A stretch of 64,000 nucleotides of DNA, from assembly GCA_946999385.1 (NCBI GenBank), contig CAMQCZ010000008.1, forward strand, positions 1-64,000, read 5' to 3'. The DNA comes from an uncultured Lachnoanaerobaculum sp. (GTDB lineage: Bacteria; Bacillota; Clostridia; Lachnospirales; Lachnospiraceae). Positions 54,304 through 63,785 of the stretch are shown one piece after another. The position numbers and the translations under genes are program-made. The notes beneath the pieces are model-generated. The model ran no database searches. It worked only from the letters and a program-made list of their open reading frames with translations, and was not told the DNA's origin. Position 1 is the stretch's first letter; every line of letters begins with the position of its first letter.

Positions 54304-54728
54304 AGCACTATACCCGAATTATATAATTTTTCCGCCGCCATATCCGTATCAATCTTCATACTATCCTCCCAAGTAGTTTTTGACCAAAGCTCTATATGAT
54401 CGATATTTCCGATTAATACTGCTTCCTTTTCGATTTTTGCATAATTTCTAAGTGATGCAGGAAGTAAAATTCTACCTTGCTTATCCAATTCTACTAAGCT
54501 TGCACTGCCTACTATCATACGGCGAAGAGTACGTGCATCGGCACTAATCATAGGCATGGTAGAAAGCTTTTCCTGTAATCCTTTCCAGTTATCCAAGCCA
54601 TAAATAGCCAGACAGCTGTCAAAGCCTTTGGTAATAACAAATTCCTCTCCAAGCTGTTCACGAAATTTAGAAGGTATTATTATTCTACCTTTAGCGTCCA
54701 GATTATGACTAAATTCACCCATGAACAT
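54300..54728 (-). CDS. mraZ: Transcriptional regulator MraZ
   Basis: 142 residues from ATG 54728 (MFMGEFSHNLDAKGRIIIP). Two AbrB/SpoVT-like swapped-hairpin halves, each with DxKGR-type loops (DAKGRIIIPSKFR and DKQGRILLPASLR). It binds direct repeats upstream of its own operon. GGTGAT lies four bases before this ATG. It heads the dcw cluster. Confidence 0.95.
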   Translation of the reverse strand: MFMGEFSHNLDAKGRIIIPSKFREQLGEEFVITKGFDSCLAIYGLDNWKGLQEKLSTMPMISADARTLRRMIVGSASLVELDKQGRILLPASLRNYAKIEKEAVLIGNIDHIELWSKTTWEDSMKIDTDMAAEKLYNSGIVL

Positions 54729-54737
54729 GCTTATCAC

Positions 54738-54761
54738 CCACTTTCTACCACAATTTACCAC
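54738..54761 (-). promoter_or_regulatory. Predicted MraZ operator: three GTGG direct repeats at 10-bp spacing
   Basis: On the minus strand GTGG occurs at 54761, 54751 and 54741, each exactly ten bases apart, between the promoter and the mraZ start. Published MraZ sites in Escherichia coli are TGGG-type direct repeats with about one helical turn between them. The last repeat overlaps the ribosome binding site. Confidence 0.75.
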
Positions 54762-54771
54762 TTATTGATTA

Positions 54772-54800
54772 ATTTTAACCTAATTTGATATAAAATACAA
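54772..54800 (-). promoter_or_regulatory. Predicted promoter of the dcw cluster
   Basis: On the minus strand: TTGTAT (54800-54795), 17 bases, TAAAAT (54777-54772), with the MraZ repeats starting ten bases after the -10 box. Confidence 0.65.
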
Positions 54801-54860
54801 GCTATTTAAATAAAGTTTTATAGTTAATGCTTGTAAAAAAATAGCTTTAAAACATAAAAA

Positions 54861-54897
54861 TGCCTTCAAATTTTATTTAAAATAAAATTTGAAGGCA
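54861..54897 (-). terminator. Terminator of the addB-addA-sdaAB-sdaAA operon
   Basis: An 18-bp perfect stem (54861-54878 with 54880-54897), followed on the minus strand by TTTTTATG, and nested in an outer AATAGCTT/AAGCTATT stem (about 54838-54915). Confidence 0.8.
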
Positions 54898-54927
54898 AAC
54901 TGATATAAGCTATTTTTCTTTAAAATA

Positions 54928-55794
54928 TTAAAATATTTCCTTACATTTGTTACAAGCTGTTTTTGTAGAGGCACAACCTCCAAGTGCCGTTTCTCTAAGC
55001 TCAAATGGAAGTGCTTTTCCAACTTTATACATACTATCAAGCATTTCATCAAGAGGAATGAAGGCTTTTATACCGGATAATACTATCTGACTTGTAGAAA
55101 TAGCATTCATAACTCCTATTACATTTCTATTTTGGCAAGGATTTTCAACAAGTCCTGCAACAGGATCACATACAAGCCCCAACAGATTAGCAATACAAAT
55201 ACTTGCACTATCTATAATCTTTTCCGGATCATCATCAAATATACTTACCAAAGCGGCTCCTGCCATAGCAGATGCAACTCCAATTTCTGCCTGACAGCCT
55301 GCCTGTGCACCTGAAACACTTGCATTTCTCATTGCTAAATATCCTATTGCAGAAGCTGTAAATAAAGCATCTATAACCTTTTCTTTTTTTAAATTCATCA
55401 CTTCATATAGTGAAACTATAGCCGCAGGAAGCACACCGGCACTTCCTGCAGTCGGTGCAGCCACAATAATTCCCATTGAGGCATTTACCTCCATTACTGA
55501 TAAAGCATAAGCTATAGACCTTGAAATAAAATCACCACATAAACTAAAACAAAATTTGTTTTGACTTAGCTTTTGAGCTTCTCCACCAATCAAACCACCT
55601 ATAGATTTTTTAGGCTCCTTTATAGCTATATGACAACTATCTTTCATTATATCAAAGGTTTTTTCCATCTTTTCAAGAGCTTTGGCTTTGCTTATATCAA
55701 ATTCTGTTATTTCTCTTTCCAGCATAATATTCGATATACTTTTTTTCGAACTCTTACATAATTTTATTAATTCATCTGCTGTATAAAAATCCAT
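54928..55794 (-). CDS. sdaAA: L-serine dehydratase, iron-sulfur-dependent, alpha subunit
   Basis: A 288-residue SdaA alpha chain with GSAGVLPAAIVSLYE, SGAQAGCQAEIGVASAMA, VENPCQNRN, and a C-terminal cysteine cluster GGCASTKTACNKC that binds the 4Fe-4S centre. With the beta subunit it deaminates L-serine to pyruvate and is oxygen-sensitive. It is the last gene of the addB-addA-sdaAB-sdaAA unit, eight bases after sdaAB. Confidence 0.96.
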   Translation of the reverse strand: MDFYTADELIKLCKSSKKSISNIMLEREITEFDISKAKALEKMEKTFDIMKDSCHIAIKEPKKSIGGLIGGEAQKLSQNKFCFSLCGDFISRSIAYALSVMEVNASMGIIVAAPTAGSAGVLPAAIVSLYEVMNLKKEKVIDALFTASAIGYLAMRNASVSGAQAGCQAEIGVASAMAGAALVSIFDDDPEKIIDSASICIANLLGLVCDPVAGLVENPCQNRNVIGVMNAISTSQIVLSGIKAFIPLDEMLDSMYKVGKALPFELRETALGGCASTKTACNKCKEIF

Positions 55795-55802
55795 TTTTTC
55801 AC

Positions 55803-56471
55803 CTACTTATGTACTATTGTAACATCTAAAATATCTTTATATTTTTTTAATTTATCTTCAATATAAAAATCTATATCAGAATCGGATTCTACTATAGTAT
55901 AAGCAATTTTTCCTTTATTTTCTCTATAAATTTTCATAAATGCTATATTTACATCAAAATCACTTAATACCTTAGTAATATAAGAAGCTACTCCCTTTGC
56001 ATCATTTTGTTTAACAATCAACGTACAATATTGCCCACTAAAATTCACCTCAACATCATTGATAGATGATATATTTATTTTACCTCCACCTATGGATTCT
56101 CCTCTTAATTTAAGTTTGGTATTTTTAGAATCTTCTAAATAGATATCTACAGTATTAGGATGTATAGTGATATTAGTATGATTTTCTTCAAATATATAAT
56201 CCAAATTTTTACTATCCGCTATTTTAAAAGCATCTCTTATTCTTAAATCATCAGTATCAAAACCTAATATGCCTCCAAGCAGGGCTCTATCTGTACCATG
56301 TCCCTTATATGTCTTTGCAAAAGAACCATAAAGAACAAATTTCACTTTTTTTATATCCTTTCTTAGCATCTTATATGCAAGCAGAGCAATAGCACAGGCT
56401 CCTGCTGTATGTGAGCTTGAAGGTCCTACCATATGTGGACCTATAACATCAAATGCACTTATATTAGCCAT
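55803..56471 (-). CDS. sdaAB: L-serine dehydratase, iron-sulfur-dependent, beta subunit
   Basis: A 222-residue beta chain: SAFDVIGPHMVGPSSSHTAGA at the N-terminus, GHGTDRALLGGILG, and a C-terminal ACT domain (about 148-222). It starts two bases after addA with GGAGAG before the ATG. The subunit order, beta before alpha, is usual in Clostridia. Confidence 0.96.
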   Translation of the reverse strand: MANISAFDVIGPHMVGPSSSHTAGACAIALLAYKMLRKDIKKVKFVLYGSFAKTYKGHGTDRALLGGILGFDTDDLRIRDAFKIADSKNLDYIFEENHTNITIHPNTVDIYLEDSKNTKLKLRGESIGGGKINISSINDVEVNFSGQYCTLIVKQNDAKGVASYITKVLSDFDVNIAFMKIYRENKGKIAYTIVESDSDIDFYIEDKLKKYKDILDVTIVHK

Positions 56472-56473
56472 AA

Positions 56474-59400
56474 TCAGCTCTCCCCAATTTTTATTTCTTC
56501 ACCCAATTCAAATGACCATATTAGCTTAGTAAGCTTAATATCCTTTTTAGCTTTACTATTTGATATAGCAATAGCATAATAATCAAGTTGCTTATAATAT
56601 CTTTCCTCCAATAGCTTCAAGTCCTTAACTTTATCAGTCTTATAATCAATTATTATAATATTATCTCCATCTTCTATATAAGCATCGACAACTCCCTGAA
56701 CCAAAACTAATTCTTCACTATTTCCTACATTTAATTCCTTGGCACTAAGCCCCATATAAAATTGTTCTTCCCTATGTAGCTTATTTTCTTCATAAGCTTT
56801 CATTAAAATTTTTCCCAAATTTGAATCCAAAAGCTTCTGTATTTTTTCTACATCTATAAAATCAATTTCTTCTTTATCCATAAGCCTATTTTCATATAAT
56901 TTCATGAGAATTTCACTTATATTTTTCCCTTTGCTATAAGAAGAAAAATCAAACAAATCCATAAATCTATGATAGGCATTTCCTCTTTCTGTAGGAGAAT
57001 ATTTTATATTACTTTTTCTTTCATCAGTATTTATATATCTAAAGCTTGTATCTTTTTCTACCTGATTCTTCCTTTTTAATTCACTTACACTAAATTTATT
57101 TTTTAATTTAGTATCCTCTATATATTTATATTCAAATTCTATATATTCTTTAAGAGCTTCTATATCCACATTATCATCTTTATTGTCTTTTTCAATATCA
57201 ATTTTTTTTATATCCTCATCTGAAATATCATCCATCTTATCAAGCGTTTCAAGATCACATTCTATATAATCTATATATTTACTATTTGAATGCTTTGATA
57301 ATAAAATATAATCTAAATAGCTTGTGGCTGACTTCAAATAATATGTCGATACAAATTCATCCTGTTTAGTATCTATAATAGAATATTTTTTCATTTTATC
57401 TGTATAATTAAAACAAGATGTAAAAATAAGTAAATCCTTAGCTCTGCTTAAGGCTACATATAATAATCTAATCTCTTCAGCTTTTAAATTATCTTTTATT
57501 TTTTCTTTTACTAAGCTCTTTTTCAAAGTATCAGATATAAAAGCCTTTTCTTTATCTATATAGGTATAAGATAATTGATATAAATCATCAATCAACATTT
57601 TTTCCTTTATATCCATATTTTTAAAATTATCGGCAATATTTGCAAGTATACAAACAGGATATTCCAAGCCCTTTGAATTATGTATAGTCATTATTCTTAC
57701 TACATTGGAATTTTCATTTATTAGATTCGCCTCTCCAAAATCATATTTTTTTTCCTTTAAAGCTTCCAAATATCTTATGAAATTAAACAAACCCTTATAC
57801 GAGCTTTTTTCATATTCTTTAGCCTTTTCTATTAAAAATAGAATATTTGCTTTCCTAACCTCACCATATGGCATTGCAAATATATAGTCTATAAAATTTG
57901 TTTCATATACAATTTTTCTAATAAGAATATGCAAAGGTAGGTAGTTGCTTTCATCTCTATATTTATCTAAATAGTAAAAAGCAGTAATTAAGCTATCTAT
58001 TTTTTCCTGACCAAGTAAAGCTATTAATCTATTTCTTTCATCTTCCATATTCAAATTATTGATATTTTCCATATCAAATATATCCTTATATTTATTATTA
58101 CCAAAAATATAAAGTATATAAAGTATAGCTTTATATAAATCCTTTTCACCTATAATGTCCTTACAAGCTAATATTGCCAAGGTCTTATCATCCAAATCTA
58201 CTATTGGAGATTTCAAATATGAACATAAATCTATTTCCATACTTGGATTATCTATTATTGTCAAAATAGATATTAATTTTTGTATTTCATAGGTTTCAAA
58301 AAATCCTGTTTTTATATTGGCATGAGCAGGTATATTTTTTTTTGCCAATTCTTTTGCTATAATATTAGCATTATCCTTAGTATTTCTTAATAAAATTACT
58401 ATATCACTATATCTAACTTTTCTAAGCTGTCCACTATCTTCTATTTTCATGTCGGAGTCAATCAAATCTCTTATAAGCTTAGCTATTAATTTTGACTCTA
58501 ATTCTATATCCTTAATTTTTTTATTTTTGTCTATATTTTTATTATTTATATAATAAAATTTTGTCCTTATTGAAGGATTTTCCTCCTCAGAATAATTATA
58601 TATAGCCTTTGGATTTAATGCTATATCCTTATTATATTCTATATTTGTAAATTCCTTAGACATTATTTTATAAAATATTGAATTTATACTATTTAAAACT
58701 GTAGCTCTGCTCCTAAAATTATCCGATAATAATACCTTATATCCTATATTATTATCATTAATTTCATCATAGCCACTATATCTTTCATATTTTTCTATAA
58801 ATAAATCCGGTCTTGCCTTCCTAAAGGCATAAATGCTTTGTTTAACATCTCCTACCATAAACACATTTTCATTAGATATAGCTTTTATAAGCTCTTCTTG
58901 TACATAATTTGAATCTTGATATTCATCTATATATATTTCTTTAAATTCTTTTTGATATTTTAAAGCGATGTCCGTTTTTTCATCACCATTATATAAAATT
59001 GATAGAGCAAAATGTGATATATCATTAAAAGTAAATATATTTTTTTCTATTTTCTTTTCCATAAGCTTATCTGCATATTGTTTAGTAAGCTTTACAATTA
59101 TATTTGTTAATTTCTTTGAATATTCCACTTCCTTATACAAGTCATCTTTTGTAAAATTAAAAGATTTAAAAAATGATTTAATAGATTCTTTATACTCTTC
59201 TCTTAACATCTTTACTTTATTTAATATCTCGTCATCTATATCTTTTGAAGCTCTAAATATGTGAAAGTTTATATTTTTAAAAATCTCTTTCCTTTTATAT
59301 ATATCTTTTTCATTATCTAAATCATAAATAATTTCTTTTTCATTATTTTCTTTATTATATATACCTAATGTTTTCTTTCCGTCTCCATACAATTTCTTAT

Positions 59401-60121
59401 ATAATTCAGGACTTATTGTTGCTATTTCATCTATATTTTTTATATTATCCTTTGCTTTTTTTATTATCAGATCTAATTTTTCCGAAAAAATCTCTTCTAA
59501 TTTTAGTGCATCATATTTATCATTCAACAAAAAATCCAAATATTTATAAGGTCTTGGCATAGACCATGCATATTCATAAAGCCTGTCTATATTTGATATT
59601 AATCCGTCATCACCCTTTATATTTGAAAATATATCAAGTAAAAATAAAAAATCTTCACCTGCTTCTTCATATTTTTCTTCCAATAATTCTTGTATCGCCT
59701 CAGCTTTTAATAAATTTATATCCTCTTCATTACCTATATTAAAATTCGGATCAATATCCAGCTTATCTATATTTTCTCTTATTATATTTAGACAAAAGCT
59801 GTCTATAGTAGATATTCTTGATATATTAATATTATTAAGTTCATTTTTTAAACGCTTATATTCCTTTTTATCTTTTTTATACTGACTTTTTACAGCTTCA
59901 TTTAAACGTTTTTTAATTCTATCTTTCATATTGGCGGCTGCAAGCTTTGTAAAAGTCATAACAAGCAAATCTTCAAGACTATAATCCAAATCTTTATTTA
60001 AAATTCTGCTTACTATTCTTTCTACCAAGATAGCAGTTTTCCCACTTCCTGCAGCCGCAGAAACCAATATATTTTTATTACCTATATTTATAGCTTGCTT
60101 TTGATTTTCAGTCCAAGGCAT
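56474..60121 (-). CDS. addA: ATP-dependent helicase/nuclease subunit A
   Basis: About 1215 residues from ATG 60121 (MPWTENQKQAINIGNKNILV); GGAGG lies eight bases before it and inside the longer frame, which is rejected. UvrD-type helicase with Walker A SAAAGSGKTA (about 30-40), IYIDEYQDSN, GDVKQSIYAFRKA and TIHNSKGLEYP, then a C-terminal RecB-like nuclease with VQGVVDAYI and IIDYKTDK. With AddB it resects double-strand breaks. It begins one base after the addB stop. Confidence 0.96.
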   Translation of the reverse strand: MPWTENQKQAINIGNKNILVSAAAGSGKTAILVERIVSRILNKDLDYSLEDLLVMTFTKLAAANMKDRIKKRLNEAVKSQYKKDKKEYKRLKNELNNINISRISTIDSFCLNIIRENIDKLDIDPNFNIGNEEDINLLKAEAIQELLEEKYEEAGEDFLFLLDIFSNIKGDDGLISNIDRLYEYAWSMPRPYKYLDFLLNDKYDALKLEEIFSEKLDLIIKKAKDNIKNIDEIATISPELYKKLYGDGKKTLGIYNKENNEKEIIYDLDNEKDIYKRKEIFKNINFHIFRASKDIDDEILNKVKMLREEYKESIKSFFKSFNFTKDDLYKEVEYSKKLTNIIVKLTKQYADKLMEKKIEKNIFTFNDISHFALSILYNGDEKTDIALKYQKEFKEIYIDEYQDSNYVQEELIKAISNENVFMVGDVKQSIYAFRKARPDLFIEKYERYSGYDEINDNNIGYKVLLSDNFRSRATVLNSINSIFYKIMSKEFTNIEYNKDIALNPKAIYNYSEEENPSIRTKFYYINNKNIDKNKKIKDIELESKLIAKLIRDLIDSDMKIEDSGQLRKVRYSDIVILLRNTKDNANIIAKELAKKNIPAHANIKTGFFETYEIQKLISILTIIDNPSMEIDLCSYLKSPIVDLDDKTLAILACKDIIGEKDLYKAILYILYIFGNNKYKDIFDMENINNLNMEDERNRLIALLGQEKIDSLITAFYYLDKYRDESNYLPLHILIRKIVYETNFIDYIFAMPYGEVRKANILFLIEKAKEYEKSSYKGLFNFIRYLEALKEKKYDFGEANLINENSNVVRIMTIHNSKGLEYPVCILANIADNFKNMDIKEKMLIDDLYQLSYTYIDKEKAFISDTLKKSLVKEKIKDNLKAEEIRLLYVALSRAKDLLIFTSCFNYTDKMKKYSIIDTKQDEFVSTYYLKSATSYLDYILLSKHSNSKYIDYIECDLETLDKMDDISDEDIKKIDIEKDNKDDNVDIEALKEYIEFEYKYIEDTKLKNKFSVSELKRKNQVEKDTSFRYINTDERKSNIKYSPTERGNAYHRFMDLFDFSSYSKGKNISEILMKLYENRLMDKEEIDFIDVEKIQKLLDSNLGKILMKAYEENKLHREEQFYMGLSAKELNVGNSEELVLVQGVVDAYIEDGDNIIIIDYKTDKVKDLKLLEERYYKQLDYYAIAISNSKAKKDIKLTKLIWSFELGEEIKIGES

Positions 60122-60122
60122 A

Positions 60123-63100
60123 TTAAACCTCCAAATTATTTTCAATATCTGATAAATATCTATATTTATATCCCTTTATATTTTTATCAAAACCGCATAT
60201 TGACTTATATTGACAATATTTACAGCTGAATTTTTCTTCATCTACGGGATTTATGCTTATATCACCCTTATTTATATTTTGAGATAATTCTTTGATTTTA
60301 AGATTGACAAGCTCTAAAAGATTATCAATTTTATCCTTAGGAATAATATCTGATTTAAGCTCCAATTCCCATGCTTTTACAACATCATTTTCAACTATAG
60401 CTTTTGTTTTAGCATTTATAATATCGGAATACTTATCAGAAAAATTTATATTATACATTTTATTGTCCAAAGCCCTTATTATATCAGATGAAGAATTTAC
60501 TATACCGCTTGGACGATATAAGCGAAGCAGCAAATCCTTTCTAAGCTTTTCTTGCTCTTCACTATTTAAATCTCTTCCCAAATATTGTTTTTGCTCTTCA
60601 TATTCTTTTAAATAATCACTTTTCTTTATAAATTTTTCTGATAAATTTGAATATAATATTGCTGCCGGCTCTATTTTAGTATCTTTATATTTATCCTTAT
60701 AAATTTTAAGACATATATACATATAAAATGCTAATTGAAGCTGCAAACCTGATAAAGCTAATTTAGTATCCCAGCTTGTATTACCGGTTTTATAATCCAA
60801 AACCTTTATAGCTATCTTTCTATTGTCGGTATCCTTTTGTGTCTCAAATATATCAATTCTATCTATCTTACCGTTAAGATAAATTTTTTTATCATTTTTC
60901 AAATAAATATCATATAAATTATCATCTCTTATATCAAAATTATATTCCATATGTTCAGGTTCAAATTTACCGCTTTCAAGCTGATAAACTAATATTTTCA
61001 AGCTTGAGCTTAAAAGCTTTATTACACCTTTTTTTATATATTGACTCTTTGCATCCTCTATATATTTATTTTCTTCTTGCTTTTCTAAAATATCATCTAC
61101 TATTGTATCTATATTATTTTTTATACTTTGATAATATTTACTAAGTGAATTGTCTTTATTTAACTTTTTAAAAATCAAATAATCTTTAAAAATTTTATCA
61201 AGACTAAGATGAACCAAATTACCTATATCAACAGTAGCTATACTATACTTAGTCCTTTTAGTCAGATTAAGACCATATTGCATAAAATATCTATAAGCAC
61301 AGGCGGCATATTTTTCCAATCCTGAAACGCTAAGCTTTAATATTTCTCCAAATAATTTATTTGAAATTTCCTCACCCAAAATATTGTCAACATGCTCAAG
61401 GCTTGACATTTTTTCAAGCATCTCAAAGATTTTTATATCTATATTTTTTAATAGCTCCAAAATCTTATTATTTTTCACCTGTGATCTAAGAAGCTTAGTT
61501 GCTTGATTTTTCAACTCACTCATTGAATTAATTCTTTGAGAATTTACTATACTTTGAATTGGTAAATCACTAAATAAGCTCCTAATATCAGATAAAAGAT
61601 TTGAAGCTGATATACTTTGCAACATATCATCCTTATTTGAATATGTAATATATAATTTATTACTTGATTTTGTTAATGCTAAATATAAATAATATTTTTG
61701 TTCAAAAATATCCTGCTTTAAGGTTTGACTAAAATATAAATCATATTCTTTTCTTAAAAATTCCTTTTCTCTATCACTTATTAATTTATTTTTTTTACTC
61801 ACACCCGGAATAACACCCTCATTCATACCCAATATAAATATGGCTTTAACCCTCGGAACTCTTGATCTTATAATATCTCCTATAAATATACTATCAACAA
61901 AGCTTGGTATAAAGCCTATTTCTATTTGACTCAAGCCTGCTTTAAATAATTCTAAAAATTCATTCTTCTTTAAGATTTCTCCTTTTAAAAGAGTATTTAA
62001 TCTATCAAATAAATCTAAAAGATTATCATATATATTTTCATATTCTCTTGCTCTTTTTTCATCATTTAAGTCTTTAAATTTTTCACTTAATCCATCCAGC
62101 TTTTTTTCTATATCAAGCTTGTTAAAAATATTTTTAAATTCTTCTATTAAAGCATCAATATTTAATACAGCTTCTTTTTCCTTATTATTAAAAATATTAT
62201 ATAAATCACTACTAATATCCAATAGAAATTCCCTTATATTATTAAGCCTTTCTATATTTGAACCTTTATATTTTTTAGGGGTATATGAAAATTTTTTAGA
62301 AAATTTTTTATAGGAATATCTTCCTGTCATATATATATAATTATCGAAAGAATTAATATCATACTCATTAATATACTCTTTTATAAAAGGATTCTTAATA
62401 AATTGCATAATACTTTCATAATTATAGTCTTTAATTATAAGCTCTAAAATAGAGCTTATTAGATCAATAAAAATATTTGATGAAATTTTGATATTTGAAT
62501 CTATATGATAGGGTATATTTTCACCTGCAAATCTAATATTAAATTTATCTATATATTTGTCCAAATCTCCACTGATTATAGCTATATCCTTATATCTATA
62601 ATTATGCCTTTTTATCAGATTATTTATTTCACTTACTGTAAAATCAACCTCTTGTTCAGAATTTAGGGCTGAAATTATTTTTATATTTTCCGATTTTTCT
62701 TTTTTAATTATATTTTCTCTTAAAAAATTTTCCTGTAATTTTATTAAATCCGGGCTTTCTATATATGTCTTATCTAAAAATATACTTTTCTCTTGCAAAA
62801 CCATATTTTTATCAGCTAATTTATTGATATTTTTTGCCATCTCCATGCTCATATAAAATAAATCATCTTCTTCTAATGATAAACTATCTATATTTTTATT
62901 ATCGGCACAAATAGTAAAATAAGTTTCTACAGCACAAGACATAAGTATTTCTATAATTTTATATTGAGCAGGAGCAAAACCTGCAAATGAATCAAAATAT
63001 ATATAGCTTCCCTTAATAAGCTTACTTTTATTAAGCTTTTTGGATAATATATCTAAAATTTCTTCTTTTAGGATATGCTTGCCTTCGATAAAATTATCAA

Positions 63101-63605
63101 ATGCACTATATAATATATCAAGCTCTCTTAATTTACAATTTAATATATTGGAATTTATATTTTTTTTATTTGATATTATATCCCTAAATTGTTTACTGCT
63201 TATATTATATTGATATAATTCTGATAATAAAGAAATAAAATTTTCTAAAAAACCATATCTTGAAAATTTATTTTTCCATAAAAATAATTCAGATTTATTA
63301 TCCATAGCTACTTTTCTTAAGATAATAGCCTTTGTAATATCATCTAAAATATTTGGTAATTTAAAATTTAATTCTTTGAAAACCTTTATAGCCAATCTTT
63401 GAAAGCTAAGCACATCTATATTTGTTGTAGCATGCCTTTGATGTAAGCTGACAAGCTCCTTTTGCATGTACATAGTATATTGCTCAGGAACAATTATAAG
63501 ATGCATTTTATCCGGATTTTTCAAAGAAGCCTCTATAGCCTTCTTTAAAATAGTTGTAGTTTTTCCACTACCACTAGCTCCTATAATAAATTTATAAGCT
63601 GACAT
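60123..63605 (-). CDS. addB: ATP-dependent helicase/nuclease subunit B
   Basis: A 1160-residue AddB with a single N-terminal Walker A GASGSGKTTTI (about 9-19), EQYTMYMQKELV, a degenerate helicase body, and a nuclease domain with VLDYKTG near residue 925. Iron-sulfur cysteines: one in KYAACAYRYF (about residue 770) and three in CKYCQYKSIC near the C-terminus, the AddB pattern. GGGGGAAGA precedes the ATG. It opens an operon with addA and the serine dehydratase genes. Confidence 0.95.
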   Translation of the reverse strand: MSAYKFIIGASGSGKTTTILKKAIEASLKNPDKMHLIIVPEQYTMYMQKELVSLHQRHATTNIDVLSFQRLAIKVFKELNFKLPNILDDITKAIILRKVAMDNKSELFLWKNKFSRYGFLENFISLLSELYQYNISSKQFRDIISNKKNINSNILNCKLRELDILYSAFDNFIEGKHILKEEILDILSKKLNKSKLIKGSYIYFDSFAGFAPAQYKIIEILMSCAVETYFTICADNKNIDSLSLEEDDLFYMSMEMAKNINKLADKNMVLQEKSIFLDKTYIESPDLIKLQENFLRENIIKKEKSENIKIISALNSEQEVDFTVSEINNLIKRHNYRYKDIAIISGDLDKYIDKFNIRFAGENIPYHIDSNIKISSNIFIDLISSILELIIKDYNYESIMQFIKNPFIKEYINEYDINSFDNYIYMTGRYSYKKFSKKFSYTPKKYKGSNIERLNNIREFLLDISSDLYNIFNNKEKEAVLNIDALIEEFKNIFNKLDIEKKLDGLSEKFKDLNDEKRAREYENIYDNLLDLFDRLNTLLKGEILKKNEFLELFKAGLSQIEIGFIPSFVDSIFIGDIIRSRVPRVKAIFILGMNEGVIPGVSKKNKLISDREKEFLRKEYDLYFSQTLKQDIFEQKYYLYLALTKSSNKLYITYSNKDDMLQSISASNLLSDIRSLFSDLPIQSIVNSQRINSMSELKNQATKLLRSQVKNNKILELLKNIDIKIFEMLEKMSSLEHVDNILGEEISNKLFGEILKLSVSGLEKYAACAYRYFMQYGLNLTKRTKYSIATVDIGNLVHLSLDKIFKDYLIFKKLNKDNSLSKYYQSIKNNIDTIVDDILEKQEENKYIEDAKSQYIKKGVIKLLSSSLKILVYQLESGKFEPEHMEYNFDIRDDNLYDIYLKNDKKIYLNGKIDRIDIFETQKDTDNRKIAIKVLDYKTGNTSWDTKLALSGLQLQLAFYMYICLKIYKDKYKDTKIEPAAILYSNLSEKFIKKSDYLKEYEEQKQYLGRDLNSEEQEKLRKDLLLRLYRPSGIVNSSSDIIRALDNKMYNINFSDKYSDIINAKTKAIVENDVVKAWELELKSDIIPKDKIDNLLELVNLKIKELSQNINKGDISINPVDEEKFSCKYCQYKSICGFDKNIKGYKYRYLSDIENNLEV

Positions 63606-63627
63606 ATATCTTCCCCCTTATTAATCA

Positions 63628-63656
63628 ATAATAGCATATATCGAAAATATGTTCAA
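63628..63656 (-). promoter_or_regulatory. Predicted promoter of the addBA-sdaA operon
   Basis: On the minus strand: TTGAAC (63656-63651), 17 bases, TATTAT (63633-63628), just 23 bases before the addB start. Confidence 0.65.
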
Positions 63657-63682
63657 GGAGTTCTTATATTTTTAAAAAATAA

Positions 63683-63756
63683 AAATTGTAACATCAGGTA
63701 TCAATATCTAAGACATGTAGCCTGTCTTTATATATTGACACTTAATGTTACAATTT
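63683..63756 (-). terminator. Three-tier terminator of the partial surface-protein gene
   Basis: Outer arms 63683-63694 and 63745-63756 (12 bp, perfect), a middle stem GGTATCAATAT/ATATTGACACT (one mismatch) and a tip AAGACA/TGTCTT. A T-rich stretch follows on the minus strand. Confidence 0.8.
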
Positions 63757-63785
63757 CAAATTTTTAATTTTTTATTATAATATAG

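Noticed and set aside
54729..54761. Longer mraZ start at 54761
   Set aside because: It is a GTG within the GTGG repeats; the MFMGEFSHNLD start matches the family and has GGTGAT before it.
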